DNA of 51,055 nt from Caldithrix sp. (GCA_020722685.1 DYKH01000023.1:1-51055), one strand, 5' to 3'; shown: positions 27,215 to 35,957, numbered from the stretch's first letter. Notes: a model not told the origin generated them from the sequence alone. A program made the numbers and translations.

Positions 27215-30200
27215 ATGAAAACCAGATGGCTGATTTTGTTTTTGCCACTTTGCTTAATAATTTCTTTTTCAATGATTGGCATTCCTCAATATGCCGCGGC
27301 GCAAGACGAGGAGAACAAGATTCTGGAGATCGATGACCCACTGACCTCCGGCAATACGGTCGGCGACCGAAATGGCGGGACCCTCACCGCGCAAGGCTGG
27401 AAGACCGGCAGTCATTTTGACTACATCCAATACAACATCCCCACCTGTGCTTCCGGCGAGATTGAGTTCGACATTCAGGGTATTTACGCCAGCAATGAAG
27501 TCTTTGACAACGTCTCCTACGACAAGGAATGGCAAGTGATTCCCGGAGAGGAAAACATCCATCACAGCCTTTTCAGCATGTGGGATCGCGATGACAACAA
27601 CCTTTGGTACGGACAGACCCAGTGGCACAATCCCTACAAATGCTACATGCACATTTATGGCTATGTGCCGGGCGACATCTACAAGTGGGAACACATGAAA
27701 CTGCGCCTCAACGTCTCGGCCTATACTTCCGGCTATGACGACGATCCGCATGCCTTTGAAGATCCGGCTGTCGGACCATTCCCTTGGGAAAAAGATCATC
27801 TCTACCATCATCGTTTGGTTTGGGGCAACGGACACATGCGCTGGTATTTGGATGGTGTGCTCATCAAGGATTGGGACTATTCCAGTTTTGGCGCCGAATA
27901 TGCGCCGCCCAATCATTCCATGCGCATTGGCTCGGGCCTGACCACCAAGGGCGCTTCCGGATTCAAAGCTCCCCTGCAGGTGACCTACAGCAATTTCAAA
28001 TTCTATCGCAACGTGGATCGGACTCCTCCACAAGTTGAGAGTGTGGAACCGGAAATGATCGCCGGCGGCGTCTCTATTGATTCGGACATTCTGGTGCATT
28101 TCAGCGAGCCCATGGATTCGGCCTCGGTCGCCGCTGCATTCTCTCTGCAGCCCGCCGTACCGGGACAACTCCGCTGGGTTGGCAACGCCCTCTATTATCG
28201 CCGCAGCGCGCTTTTGAGTGCGAATACCCTGTACACCCTCAGCATCAGCACGGCTGCGAAAGACAAAGCTGGGCTTTCGTTGGCGGAAGCTTATGAATAC
28301 CGGTTCAGCACCGACAGTAGTGTTCCCAGTACCGTGGGTCGCTACCAGGAAGTAGAGATCCCGGTGACGGCAACCAATTTGGGCAGCCGGAACCGATACA
28401 AGGACGTTTGGCTGAAAGGCGTGTTCAACGGCCCCAGCAAAACCATCGAAATCGAGGGTTTTTGGGACGCGGGGGATATTTGGAAGGTGCGTATGGTGCC
28501 CACCGAGGTCGGCGTCTGGAGCTATACCATCAGCGGATCGGAAGCATCATTCTCTACTTCCGGCAGCTTTACCTGCGTTGACTCGGACGCCAAAGGCTTC
28601 ATCCGCGTCAATCCGGACAATCCCTATACCTTCATGTATGAAGACGGGACGCCCTGGCTCTGGCGCGGGGAGACGTCCTGGCGCGGCTATACTTCTTTGG
28701 TGGCGCTGGAAGGCCGGTGGAAACCGTATATCGACTTGCGGGCCAGCCAGGGTTACACGGCCGTCCAGTCCATCGTCGTCAGCTACATCGGCGGAATGAA
28801 CTTTTGGAAAAACGAAGGCGGACTATGCTTTGCCGAAAGCGGCGACTATAAAGACTACGACCGGTTGAATCCTGAGTATTTTCGTTGGATCGACAAGCGA
28901 ATTGACTATGCCATTTCCAAGGGCATCGTGCCGGTGATCTTTTTTACCTGGGCGCAGGAATTTGCCAACTTTAGCACCTCGCAGTTTGAAAAGTTTGAAA
29001 GATATTTGGTCGCACGCTATGCTGCCAAGAACGTCATCTGGTGCATCTGTGGCGAGTATGATGAATTGCCGACAGACTTTGGCATTCCCACCTCCGTTTT
29101 TGCCGATCATGGCCGCATCATCAAGCAATATGACCCTTATGATCACCTGATCACCCTGCACCCCACCGGGCGAGGCACCAGCGCCGAGTTCGCCGGGCAG
29201 TCATGGTTTGACTTTATCATGCAGCAGACGCCCTATTTCGTCCGCGACATTCAACGCGACCGGCAATACAACATACCGGTGGTGAACGGTGAGCCGCGTT
29301 ATTTCTACGTCGATGAAGATAATACCGAAAGCCGTTACGGCTTGTGGGAAGTTGCTTCCAGCGGCGGCTTCTATTCCGCCGGCTTTATTCCCACCTTCGC
29401 GCCGGATAAGGGCGGCTGGGACTTGGCGGCCCTCCCCGATGAGCAAAGATGGGCAATGGACCTGAACAAGCTCTTGGAACGCCTGCCCTGGTGGGAGATG
29501 CACCCACATCCCGAATGGACGAGTTCAGGCCAACTGTTGGCCAAACCCGGTGAGACTTACTTGGCCTACAACCGCAACGGCGGCGCGGTTACCATCAACT
29601 TGGCCGGCTATTTGGGCACCCTGCAGGCAAAATGGATCAATCCGCGCGACGGCGTGACTTCGGAAGAATTCGACGTGCAGTTGGGTGGTCCGGCTCTGCT
29701 CACTCCGCCTTTTACCGGCGACTGGGCGCTGCTCATCGGACGCGAAATTCCAACTGACACGATCCCACCCTTGCCACCATCCGGATTGGCTATGGACGGA
29801 CATACGGCGCGCACGATTACTCTCAAGTGGAACGCTTCTCCCATTGCCCCAGATGGCGATCCGGCCGCCAGATACCTCGTTTATCGCGACGGCGCGCAGG
29901 TCGGCACCACCGCGCAGACGTGGATTCTTGATACCGGCATGGAGGAGGACACCCAATACGCCTATCAAGTGTATGCCTTGGATGACATGGCAAATCAAAG
30001 CGAGACGGCGGCGGAAGGCACTTTCTCGACTTCTGCGGATTTGACGCCCCCTGTGCTCAGCGAGGTCACCCCGGTGGCTTTGGACACCATTTGGGCGATC
30101 TTTAGCGAAGTTGTCGACTCGCTGGATGCCGAGAATGAAGACAATTACAAAATCCTGCAAGGACTGCAAGTCTTGTCCGCCAAGCTTTCACCGGACGGCA

Positions 30201-30799
30201 AAACCGTGGTGCTGCGAACCGAGCAACATCAGGAAGGTATTTACTATACCCTCATCGCCCGGCAAATTCGCGATCGGGCCAGGCATGCCAACACGCTCGG
30301 TCCCAACAATCATAAAAGCTATCGTTTTGGCAGCGCGTTTGCGGTCTCCAACCTGGTACCGACAAATTACCTACTGGACTATCTCCACGTCGACGACCAG
30401 TACTATCTTGACCGCGACTTTACCTTGATAAGCATCCCGGTCGATTATCAGGATTTGATGTGGCTGCGAACCCGCAATGACGACAAGCTGCTGGCCACGG
30501 ACAATTTCATCTCTTTTTCGATGACGGCGCCGGCTACCATCTATGTAGCTTATGATACCGGTCTGCCGTCGATTCCAAGCTGGTTGTCGAGCTGGACCGA
30601 TACCAACGATCAGATCTTCACCACCGATGATATGCCGTTGCGCATCTATGAGAAGACCTTCCCCGCCGGGACGGTGACCCTCGGCGCCAACTATGGCGAC
30701 TCGCACAGCAGCATGTACGTCGTGCTGATCAAGCCGTCCTTGTCTTCCGATATTGATCAGCCGATGGCACCGCTGATTGTGAAGATATTGAACTATTAA
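27215..30799 (+). CDS. Large secreted multidomain glycoside-hydrolase-like protein (DUF5060/DUF4038 type)
   Basis: The protein has 1194 residues with a signal peptide (WLILFLPLCLIISFSMIG). Approximate order: a GH16/laminarinase-like beta-sandwich (30-267, with MRWYLDGVLIKDWD); a Big_5-like Ig domain (268-367); a DUF5060-like domain (375-455, TNLGSRNRYKDVWLKGVF, MVPTEVGVWSYTISG); a DUF4038/GH140-type TIM barrel (460-758); a putative collagen-binding-like domain (768-845); FN3 (852-941); another Ig-like domain (943-1038); and an unrecognised C-terminal domain. In the barrel, NVIWCICGEYDE and VVNGEPRYFY fit the acid/base and nucleophile positions of this clan, which is inference. It lacks the sorting tail of the preceding gene. 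Its place just before the exopolysaccharide genes suggests it trims or remodels that polymer. The ATG at 27215 has GAGGT six bases upstream. Confidence 0.75.
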   Translation: MKTRWLILFLPLCLIISFSMIGIPQYAAAQDEENKILEIDDPLTSGNTVGDRNGGTLTAQGWKTGSHFDYIQYNIPTCASGEIEFDIQGIYASNEVFDNVSYDKEWQVIPGEENIHHSLFSMWDRDDNNLWYGQTQWHNPYKCYMHIYGYVPGDIYKWEHMKLRLNVSAYTSGYDDDPHAFEDPAVGPFPWEKDHLYHHRLVWGNGHMRWYLDGVLIKDWDYSSFGAEYAPPNHSMRIGSGLTTKGASGFKAPLQVTYSNFKFYRNVDRTPPQVESVEPEMIAGGVSIDSDILVHFSEPMDSASVAAAFSLQPAVPGQLRWVGNALYYRRSALLSANTLYTLSISTAAKDKAGLSLAEAYEYRFSTDSSVPSTVGRYQEVEIPVTATNLGSRNRYKDVWLKGVFNGPSKTIEIEGFWDAGDIWKVRMVPTEVGVWSYTISGSEASFSTSGSFTCVDSDAKGFIRVNPDNPYTFMYEDGTPWLWRGETSWRGYTSLVALEGRWKPYIDLRASQGYTAVQSIVVSYIGGMNFWKNEGGLCFAESGDYKDYDRLNPEYFRWIDKRIDYAISKGIVPVIFFTWAQEFANFSTSQFEKFERYLVARYAAKNVIWCICGEYDELPTDFGIPTSVFADHGRIIKQYDPYDHLITLHPTGRGTSAEFAGQSWFDFIMQQTPYFVRDIQRDRQYNIPVVNGEPRYFYVDEDNTESRYGLWEVASSGGFYSAGFIPTFAPDKGGWDLAALPDEQRWAMDLNKLLERLPWWEMHPHPEWTSSGQLLAKPGETYLAYNRNGGAVTINLAGYLGTLQAKWINPRDGVTSEEFDVQLGGPALLTPPFTGDWALLIGREIPTDTIPPLPPSGLAMDGHTARTITLKWNASPIAPDGDPAARYLVYRDGAQVGTTAQTWILDTGMEEDTQYAYQVYALDDMANQSETAAEGTFSTSADLTPPVLSEVTPVALDTIWAIFSEVVDSLDAENEDNYKILQGLQVLSAKLSPDGKTVVLRTEQHQEGIYYTLIARQIRDRARHANTLGPNNHKSYRFGSAFAVSNLVPTNYLLDYLHVDDQYYLDRDFTLISIPVDYQDLMWLRTRNDDKLLATDNFISFSMTAPATIYVAYDTGLPSIPSWLSSWTDTNDQIFTTDDMPLRIYEKTFPAGTVTLGANYGDSHSSMYVVLIKPSLSSDIDQPMAPLIVKILNY

Positions 30800-30808
30800 G
30801 TCGAAGCA

Positions 30809-30865
30809 AACCTGTGAGGTCTTGGTCGGGATAGACCTGTGAGGTCTCCGAGACCTCACAGGTCT
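30809..30865. repeat. Palindrome AGACCTGTGAGGTCT ... plus a direct copy
   Basis: Perfect 15-bp arms (30833-30847 and 30851-30865) with a CCG loop, preceded by a direct copy ACCTGTGAGGTCT at about 30810-30822. The element lies between the hydrolase-like gene and the export lipoprotein gene and could form a strong RNA hairpin. Confidence 0.7.
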
Positions 30866-30896
30866 AAATCCAAAAGAAAAGTGTGTGAGGGCTTCC

Positions 30897-31655
30897 ATGC
30901 AACCTGCAAAATCACTGTATATCTTCATCGGCTTCGCCTTGCTGGCGATGAGCCTGACCACCGCTTGCGCCGTCAAACCTCGCTCGGACGGCCGTACGCC
31001 GCCGGGCAATAAGGCGATCCTCCCTGCCCGAGCCGCAAATACGGGGCAGCCGCCAGAAACCCCGGCGGAGTATCGTTTGGGCTATGGAGACGTGGTCGAG
31101 GTCAAATTTTTTAACAACGATCAATATAATGAAACCGTGCCGGTGCGCCCGGACGGTAGGATTTCCCTGCAAAGAGTCGGCGACGTTTACGTGGTCGGCA
31201 TGTCGCCCTCCGAGTTGGACAAGATCGTCACCGATATTTACGGCGAAATTCTCATCCAGCCGGACGTGACGGTGTTTGTGCGCGAATTCGGTGGCCAACA
31301 ATGCTACGTCATGGGCGAAGTCGAGAAACCGGGCAGTTACGCCATCACCAAGGGGATGACGCTGATGCGCGCCATTGCTACCGCCGGCGGACCGAAAAAC
31401 AGCGCCAAACTCGGCAGCGTCCTGCTCATCCGCGGCGATGAAAGCCAAAAGGCCGAAGTCCGGCGCGTCAATCTTGAATTGTCCTCTTTGGCCGCCGACA
31501 TCGAGAGAGACGTGACGGTGCAAGCGTTCGACGTGATCTATGTGCCGCGAACCTTTGTCGCCGACGTCAATGCCTTTGTGTCGCAGTTTTACGACGTGAT
31601 CTTGCCGCCGCTGGACATCTACACGCGCTACAAATATTGGTACAGCCGAAAGTAA
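30897..31655 (+). CDS. Polysaccharide export outer-membrane lipoprotein, Wza-like
   Basis: A 252-residue lipoprotein. The signal peptide ends in the lipobox LTTAC, so it is lipidated at that cysteine. The Poly_export domain starts with YRLGYGDVVEVKFFN and includes VPVRPDGRISLQRVGDVYVV. One SLBB-like domain follows (CYVMGEVEKPGSYAITKGMT, MRAIATAGGP). Wza-type proteins form the outer-membrane channel for capsule or exopolysaccharide. It is shorter than E. coli Wza (about 380), with a single SLBB, as in many exosortase-type loci. GAGGG sits five bases before the ATG at 30897; a GTG at 30885 is an alternative. It opens the exopolysaccharide cluster. Confidence 0.88.
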   Translation: MQPAKSLYIFIGFALLAMSLTTACAVKPRSDGRTPPGNKAILPARAANTGQPPETPAEYRLGYGDVVEVKFFNNDQYNETVPVRPDGRISLQRVGDVYVVGMSPSELDKIVTDIYGEILIQPDVTVFVREFGGQQCYVMGEVEKPGSYAITKGMTLMRAIATAGGPKNSAKLGSVLLIRGDESQKAEVRRVNLELSSLAADIERDVTVQAFDVIYVPRTFVADVNAFVSQFYDVILPPLDIYTRYKYWYSRK

Positions 31656-31724
31656 ATTTTTTTTGCCGGGTCAGTTAATAATTTATTCTTAATCCCCCGA
31701 TGGGAGTACGGTAGCCGGACGAAA

Positions 31725-31871
31725 AGGCAACCCGTCTCCCAAACCAAAGGGCAACCTCGTCCCCAAGCCAAAAGGGCAATCTCATTCCCAAACTCAGTTT
31801 GGGAATGAGATCGGGGAACGAATGAGATCTGAGAACGAGATTGGTGAACGAGTTTGGGAACGAGATTTGAG
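31725..31871. repeat. Composite tandem and inverted repeat element
   Basis: Three imperfect tandem units of about 24-27 bases (AAGGCAACCCGTCTCCCAAA, AGGGCAACCTCGTCCCCAAG, AGGGCAATCTCATTCCCAAA) lead into a perfect 15-bp palindrome (31779-31793 with 31797-31811, loop TCA). Degenerate GAACGAGAT-type units in the opposite sense follow. It fills the spacer between the export lipoprotein and chain-length genes. Confidence 0.7.
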
Positions 31872-31930
31872 AAGGCCGCAAGTACAGAGAGGCGCACAGT
31901 TTTCAGCCAAGTCCGAACAAGGAGTGCACA

Positions 31931-33457
31931 ATGATTCAATACAGCCACTTTGACAGTCCTGTTTCACCGCAAAGCTTTCTCAGTGTGGTGCATAAACGTC
32001 GGAAGACCATCCTTCTGTTATTCGTGCTCATTGTCGCTTCGGTGGTGGGTGCGTCGTTCATCCTCCCGCCGCAGTACCGGTCCTTGGCCAAGGTCATGGT
32101 CAACTACCAAAATGACAGTGAGAAGGCTCATTTGCTTGGCCTCCAATCCGAGGGCAGCCGCGCGTTGTATGACAAGCTCGGCGCAGAGGTGGTGATTTTC
32201 AAAACCCGCAGCCTGCTCGATCCGGTAGTCACCCAGCTTGGGCTGGATCAACCAAAGAACGGCAAAGCCCCGATGAACTCCAGTGAAGCGGCGGAGCTTC
32301 ATGATAAAGCTATCGAGGATTTGGCTAAAGATCTGGAAATCGAGCGGGAAAAGGACACCAATGTACTCACTCTCAGTTATGAGCACAAGAATCCCCGCTT
32401 GGCTGCCAACGTGGTCGATAAGCTTGTGACCGAGTACATCAAGCAGCGACCCTCTTTGGACCGGGACGATCGAGCCTATGAGTTCTTCGACAAGCAAATC
32501 CAGGTGATCAAGAACGAGATCGAGGCTGCAGAACGTCGCGGCATGGAATACAAGAGCGGCGAAAGAGTTTTGCAGCCCGACAAGCAAACGGAGATTCTAT
32601 TCTCCTCCGTCGCCGATTTTGACAAAGAGCTAACGCGAACGCGCTCGGAACGCATCGCCAAAGAAGCCAAGCTGCAAATCATTCGTGAGCAAATGGCGAA
32701 CGGCGGGGATATCGTCATACCCACGAACGAAAGCAGCGAAAGCCCCAGCCGGGAAGAATACCTTAATGAGCTGAAAAAGACCTTGCTGAGCTTGGAGCTC
32801 AAGAAAAGCTCCCTTGCCAAACGCTTCACTGCCAAGCATCCGGAGATGGCGACGGTGCTTGCCGATATTGAGGAGACAAAGAACAAGATCCGCGCCGAGG
32901 TGGATGAAGTCATTCAAGCCGAGGAGCTGAGCATCAAAGCCCTGATGGCTGCGGAACAGGCTTTGGCGCAGCGGATGAATCAGGTGGTCAACTCGGTGGC
33001 CAAGCTGTCGCAGCAAGAGTTTGAGCTGAATCAGCTCACCATCGGCATCGATGACTTGCGCAGCGTCTACTCCATGCTTATTCGCCAACGCGAAGAAGCG
33101 CGTATCGCTTCCAGCAAGCAAGAGTACCTGGTGCAGATTCGTCTCTTGGAACCGGCCATGGTGCCGCACAAGCCTTCCAAGCCGAATAGGCCGCTCTTCG
33201 CCGGTTTGGCGGTGCTGCTCGGCTTGGTCGTCTCCTTCGGATTCGCCTTTTTCCTGGAGTACTTTGATCATTCAGTAAACACGGTGGAAGATGCCCAGAA
33301 TTGTCTCGGCTTGCCCATCCTTGCAGCCATCCCGGACTTTGAGGTGGCCGGCTTCAAACAACCGCATAACGGGCATGCGAAGGGTTTGGCATTCGACGAT
33401 TTTATCCCTGCGGAACCTTCGGCATTGGTGAATCAGGATGAAAATTTGCAGAATTAG
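31931..33457 (+). CDS. Polysaccharide chain-length determinant, Wzz/GumC type
   Basis: This 508-residue inner-membrane protein controls polymer length and bridges to the export channel. A first membrane segment (TILLLFVLIVASVVGASFIL, about 27-46) is followed by a Wzz domain. Then comes a long periplasmic coiled coil (about 190-360) containing a typical 'KHPEMATVLADIEETKN' segment. The GNVR-type end, IRLLEPAMVPHKPSKPNRPL, leads into a second membrane segment (LFAGLAVLLGLVVSFGFAFF). The short cytoplasmic tail has no kinase domain; the kinase-like protein is separate at 35016. AAGGAG sits six bases before the ATG. Confidence 0.9.
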   Translation: MIQYSHFDSPVSPQSFLSVVHKRRKTILLLFVLIVASVVGASFILPPQYRSLAKVMVNYQNDSEKAHLLGLQSEGSRALYDKLGAEVVIFKTRSLLDPVVTQLGLDQPKNGKAPMNSSEAAELHDKAIEDLAKDLEIEREKDTNVLTLSYEHKNPRLAANVVDKLVTEYIKQRPSLDRDDRAYEFFDKQIQVIKNEIEAAERRGMEYKSGERVLQPDKQTEILFSSVADFDKELTRTRSERIAKEAKLQIIREQMANGGDIVIPTNESSESPSREEYLNELKKTLLSLELKKSSLAKRFTAKHPEMATVLADIEETKNKIRAEVDEVIQAEELSIKALMAAEQALAQRMNQVVNSVAKLSQQEFELNQLTIGIDDLRSVYSMLIRQREEARIASSKQEYLVQIRLLEPAMVPHKPSKPNRPLFAGLAVLLGLVVSFGFAFFLEYFDHSVNTVEDAQNCLGLPILAAIPDFEVAGFKQPHNGHAKGLAFDDFIPAEPSALVNQDENLQN

Positions 33458-33465
33458 GCAGCCAT

Positions 33466-33497
33466 AAACCCGTGAGGTTTGAAGACCTCGCAGGTTT
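33466..33497. repeat. Imperfect palindrome AAACCCGTGAGGTTT ... AGACCTCGCAGGTTT
   Basis: Fifteen-base arms with three mismatches and a two-base loop, similar to the element at 30833-30865. It lies just after the chain-length gene. Confidence 0.55.
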
Positions 33498-33543
33498 AAC
33501 CGGAAAGAACAGCATTAGGATTTGCAACTGAGGAGGCACAACA

Positions 33544-33732
33544 ATGAAAAACATGGTCAAAATCAAACGATGGGAAGCCGGTCTAAAGCAATATGAATTG
33601 GCATTCTTGCTCGGATGCAGCGCCGCTTATCTTTCCATGGTCGAAAACGATCGCGTCGAAGCGACATCCGAATTCAAACGCAAAGCAGCGGAAATCTTCG
33701 GGGCGAGGGTAGACGAGCTTTTTGGCGAGTAA
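33544..33732 (+). CDS. Very small XRE-type helix-turn-helix protein
   Basis: A 62-residue protein that is essentially one helix-turn-helix domain. IKRWEAGLKQYELAFLLGCS and AAYLSMVENDRVEATSEFKR match the Cro/CI-type fold, and the end is EIFGARVDELFGE. A strong GAGGAGG precedes the ATG. It lies within the exopolysaccharide run, between chain-length and ATPase genes, and is flanked by palindromes at 33466-33497 and 33744-33820. It could regulate the cluster by binding such sites, but that is inference. It has no sensory or dimerisation extension. Confidence 0.75.
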   Translation: MKNMVKIKRWEAGLKQYELAFLLGCSAAYLSMVENDRVEATSEFKRKAAEIFGARVDELFGE

Positions 33733-33743
33733 GCAAAGCTAAT

Positions 33744-33820
33744 CCTGCGGGAGATTGCTCGCATGAAAGAACCACGCACTCAATATTATTCCGTTCATCG
33801 AATGAGAAATCTCCCGCAGG
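33744..33820. repeat. Long imperfect palindrome with 13-bp perfect ends
   Basis: CCTGCGGGAGATT (33744-33756) and AATCTCCCGCAGG (33808-33820) are perfect inverted ends. The interior also pairs in part (CTCGCATGAA against TTCATCGAATGAG). It looks like a small palindromic insertion in the spacer before the ATPase gene. Confidence 0.65.
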
Positions 33821-33861
33821 CTAATTGAATTTCGAAATCTCTTAACCGTGGCGAGGGAAAT

Positions 33862-34866
33862 ATGTATTTGAAGTATTATGATCTCAAGGAAGAACCTTTC
33901 GGAACGACGCCCGATCCCAAGTTCCTTTACCAAAGCGCGACGCATCAAGAAGCTTTGGAGCGATTGGTCACCGCCGTTTCGATGCGACGAGGCATTTGCA
34001 CCTTGATTGCCGAGCCGGGCTTGGGAAAGAGCACCCTTATCCGAACCATGTTGCATGGCTTTAATAAAAACGTGCGCTTTGCCTGGGTGTTCAACACCAG
34101 CCTGAATGCACGAGAGCTGCTGCGCTACATTTGTCGCGATTTCGGCTTCAAGCCCAGTAGCGATGACCTGGGCGAGCTGCTCATCGAGTTGTACACCTTT
34201 TTAATCAAAGAGTACGAGAACGGCAGCAACTGTCTGCTCATCATCGATGAAGCGCAAAATCTAAAGCCGGAGGTGCTCGAAGAGGTGAGACAATTGTCCA
34301 ATCTGGAGACCGTGCGCAAAAAGTTGTTACAAGTGGTTCTTTCCGGCCAGCCGCAACTGAACTCTTATCTGAGACTTCCGGAGCTGCAACAACTCAATCA
34401 GCGCATTTGCCTCAAGGCAACGCTTAGCCGTCTGGGCGCGGAGGAAACCAAAGGCTACATTCGCCACCGCTTGAGCGTGGCGGGCGCGCAGCGGAACGAC
34501 ATCTTTACGGAAGCCGCCCTATCGACCTGCTACGACATTTCCGACGGTGTGCCCAGGCTCATCAACCAAGTTTGCGACAACGCTTTGATCGTAGGTGCCA
34601 AGAACAAAGTCAAACAAATAGACTCGGCCCTTGTCAGCGAGTTATTGGAAAAGGGAAAAATCGAGGCTGCTACGCCGCCGGTTGCTGTGCCCAAGCCGGC
34701 CGACAGCAAGCTGTCATCCCAAGCCGTGCTCAAGCCCTCGATGGCAGACAATGCGATGGTCACCGTAGGACCGCTGAACGGCAAAGGCAATACCGACCAT
34801 GGTCTGGTGGTCATGGACGCACAGGTCTTTGATAGCTTGGATCTTGGGCTGTTGGCGATCAACTGA
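33862..34866 (+). CDS. ExeA/GspA-like AAA ATPase of exopolysaccharide loci
   Basis: A 334-residue ATPase of the ExeA-like family. It starts with MYLKYYDLKEEPFGTTPDPK, the usual N-terminus. It has Walker A AEPGLGKST (50-58), Walker B LLIIDEAQN (125-133), and a sensor region around VVLSGQPQL, QLNQRICLKATL and DGVPRLINQVCDNAL. The last 70 residues are a low-complexity tail. Relatives are found in exosortase (XrtA)-associated polysaccharide loci beside the chain-length and kinase genes, exactly as here, but their role is not known in detail. No exosortase gene is visible. Start by position after AGGG and a short spacer. Confidence 0.85.
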   Translation: MYLKYYDLKEEPFGTTPDPKFLYQSATHQEALERLVTAVSMRRGICTLIAEPGLGKSTLIRTMLHGFNKNVRFAWVFNTSLNARELLRYICRDFGFKPSSDDLGELLIELYTFLIKEYENGSNCLLIIDEAQNLKPEVLEEVRQLSNLETVRKKLLQVVLSGQPQLNSYLRLPELQQLNQRICLKATLSRLGAEETKGYIRHRLSVAGAQRNDIFTEAALSTCYDISDGVPRLINQVCDNALIVGAKNKVKQIDSALVSELLEKGKIEAATPPVAVPKPADSKLSSQAVLKPSMADNAMVTVGPLNGKGNTDHGLVVMDAQVFDSLDLGLLAIN

Positions 34867-35015
34867 CTCACTCATCGACCTGCTTCATGAAAGCCAGTTT
34901 CACTGAGTGAAAGCCGTAGTGGGATTGATCTATCAACCCAGGCAAAAGGACTGACAAACATGAACCGCAAGACAACCTGACGCGGTCATGAGCAAATAAT
35001 CAATGAGGAACCCCT

Positions 35016-35957
35016 ATGAGCGTCGTACACGATGCACTCTTGCGCTTAGATGAAACGAAAGAGTCCTTTTCGCGCCCATTATCTGGGAGCGGGCGAAACG
35101 GACCGGGCGGCATATTTGTCTTCGATTTGCCGAACGAAATCGTCAACGACTTTTATGATCTGAGGGAATACATTCGCATCGCCAACATCCGCAATCAGAT
35201 GCGGGTGCTCTCCATCGCCAGCTCGGTGCAGGGTGAAGGATCGTCAACCATCGCCGCTTATTTGGCGGCTCTCATGTCGGGCAGCTTGAACGGCAGTCAA
35301 GAGCCGCACGATTCCACGCCGAGTGCTGAGGCTGCTTTGGAGACAGAGGGGGTGTCGGACACGGTTTTCAAGGCGGACTTTCGCTCTCTGGTCGCTGCCG
35401 ATAAGTTACTCGATGCCATTTCCGCTCCATCCAAGAAGAAAAATGCCGAGGCGGCGAAAAGCAAGATCGGTAAAAGCTCGCGTCATCCTACCATCCTGCT
35501 TGTCGACGCCAACTTGCATCAGCCGGGTTTGCACAGCTTTTTCGATTTGGACCCCGAGGATGGCTTGGCCGAGGTGATCGAACATCAGTTGGATTGGCGC
35601 CAGTACGTGAGGTTTGTACACGGAGCGGCCCTACAGGTTTTGACCGCCGGGAAGTCCGCGCTCAATCCTGCCGATCTGTTAGGCTCTGCGGTCTTTCGGC
35701 AATTGGTGCAAGAGTGGCGCGACAAATTCGACTATGTGATTTTCGATTCTCCGCCGGTGCTGCCTTTTGTGGACTCGCTCAGTCTGGCTGCCGTCGTCGA
35801 TGGCGTGGTGCTGGTGGTTCGCGCGGGTCAAACCCGTTGGGAAGTGGCACAGAATGCGAAACGCCGGCTGGTTTCCGCTCGTGCCAATTTGTTGGGCGTG
35901 GCGCTCAATCGCCGCAAGATGGGCATGAATGATAGGATGTACAAGCGCTTGGCGTGA
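35016..35957 (+). CDS. BY-kinase-like protein with degenerate Walker A
   Basis: The 313-residue protein is related to the CpsD/EpsG tyrosine-kinase partners of Wzz proteins. It keeps the framework: an N-terminal part with LPNEIVNDFYDLREYIRIAN, the A' motif ILLVDANLHQPGLH (160-173) and Walker B YVIFDSPPVLPFVD (240-253). Walker A reads VQGEGSSTIAA, with Ser76 where BY-kinases have the nucleotide-binding lysine (codon TCG). Between Walker A and A' lie about 70 extra residues of low complexity. No C-terminal tyrosine cluster is present; only Tyr309 is near the end. It is therefore probably unable to act as a normal kinase and may be a structural or regulatory partner of the chain-length protein. 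GAGGAA precedes the ATG by five bases. Confidence 0.8.
   Translation: MSVVHDALLRLDETKESFSRPLSGSGRNGPGGIFVFDLPNEIVNDFYDLREYIRIANIRNQMRVLSIASSVQGEGSSTIAAYLAALMSGSLNGSQEPHDSTPSAEAALETEGVSDTVFKADFRSLVAADKLLDAISAPSKKKNAEAAKSKIGKSSRHPTILLVDANLHQPGLHSFFDLDPEDGLAEVIEHQLDWRQYVRFVHGAALQVLTAGKSALNPADLLGSAVFRQLVQEWRDKFDYVIFDSPPVLPFVDSLSLAAVVDGVVLVVRAGQTRWEVAQNAKRRLVSARANLLGVALNRRKMGMNDRMYKRLA

Noticed and set aside
29525..30169. Minus-strand frame of 214 codons within the hydrolase-like gene
   Set aside because: Antisense to FN3 and collagen-binding-like domains that read clearly on the plus strand.
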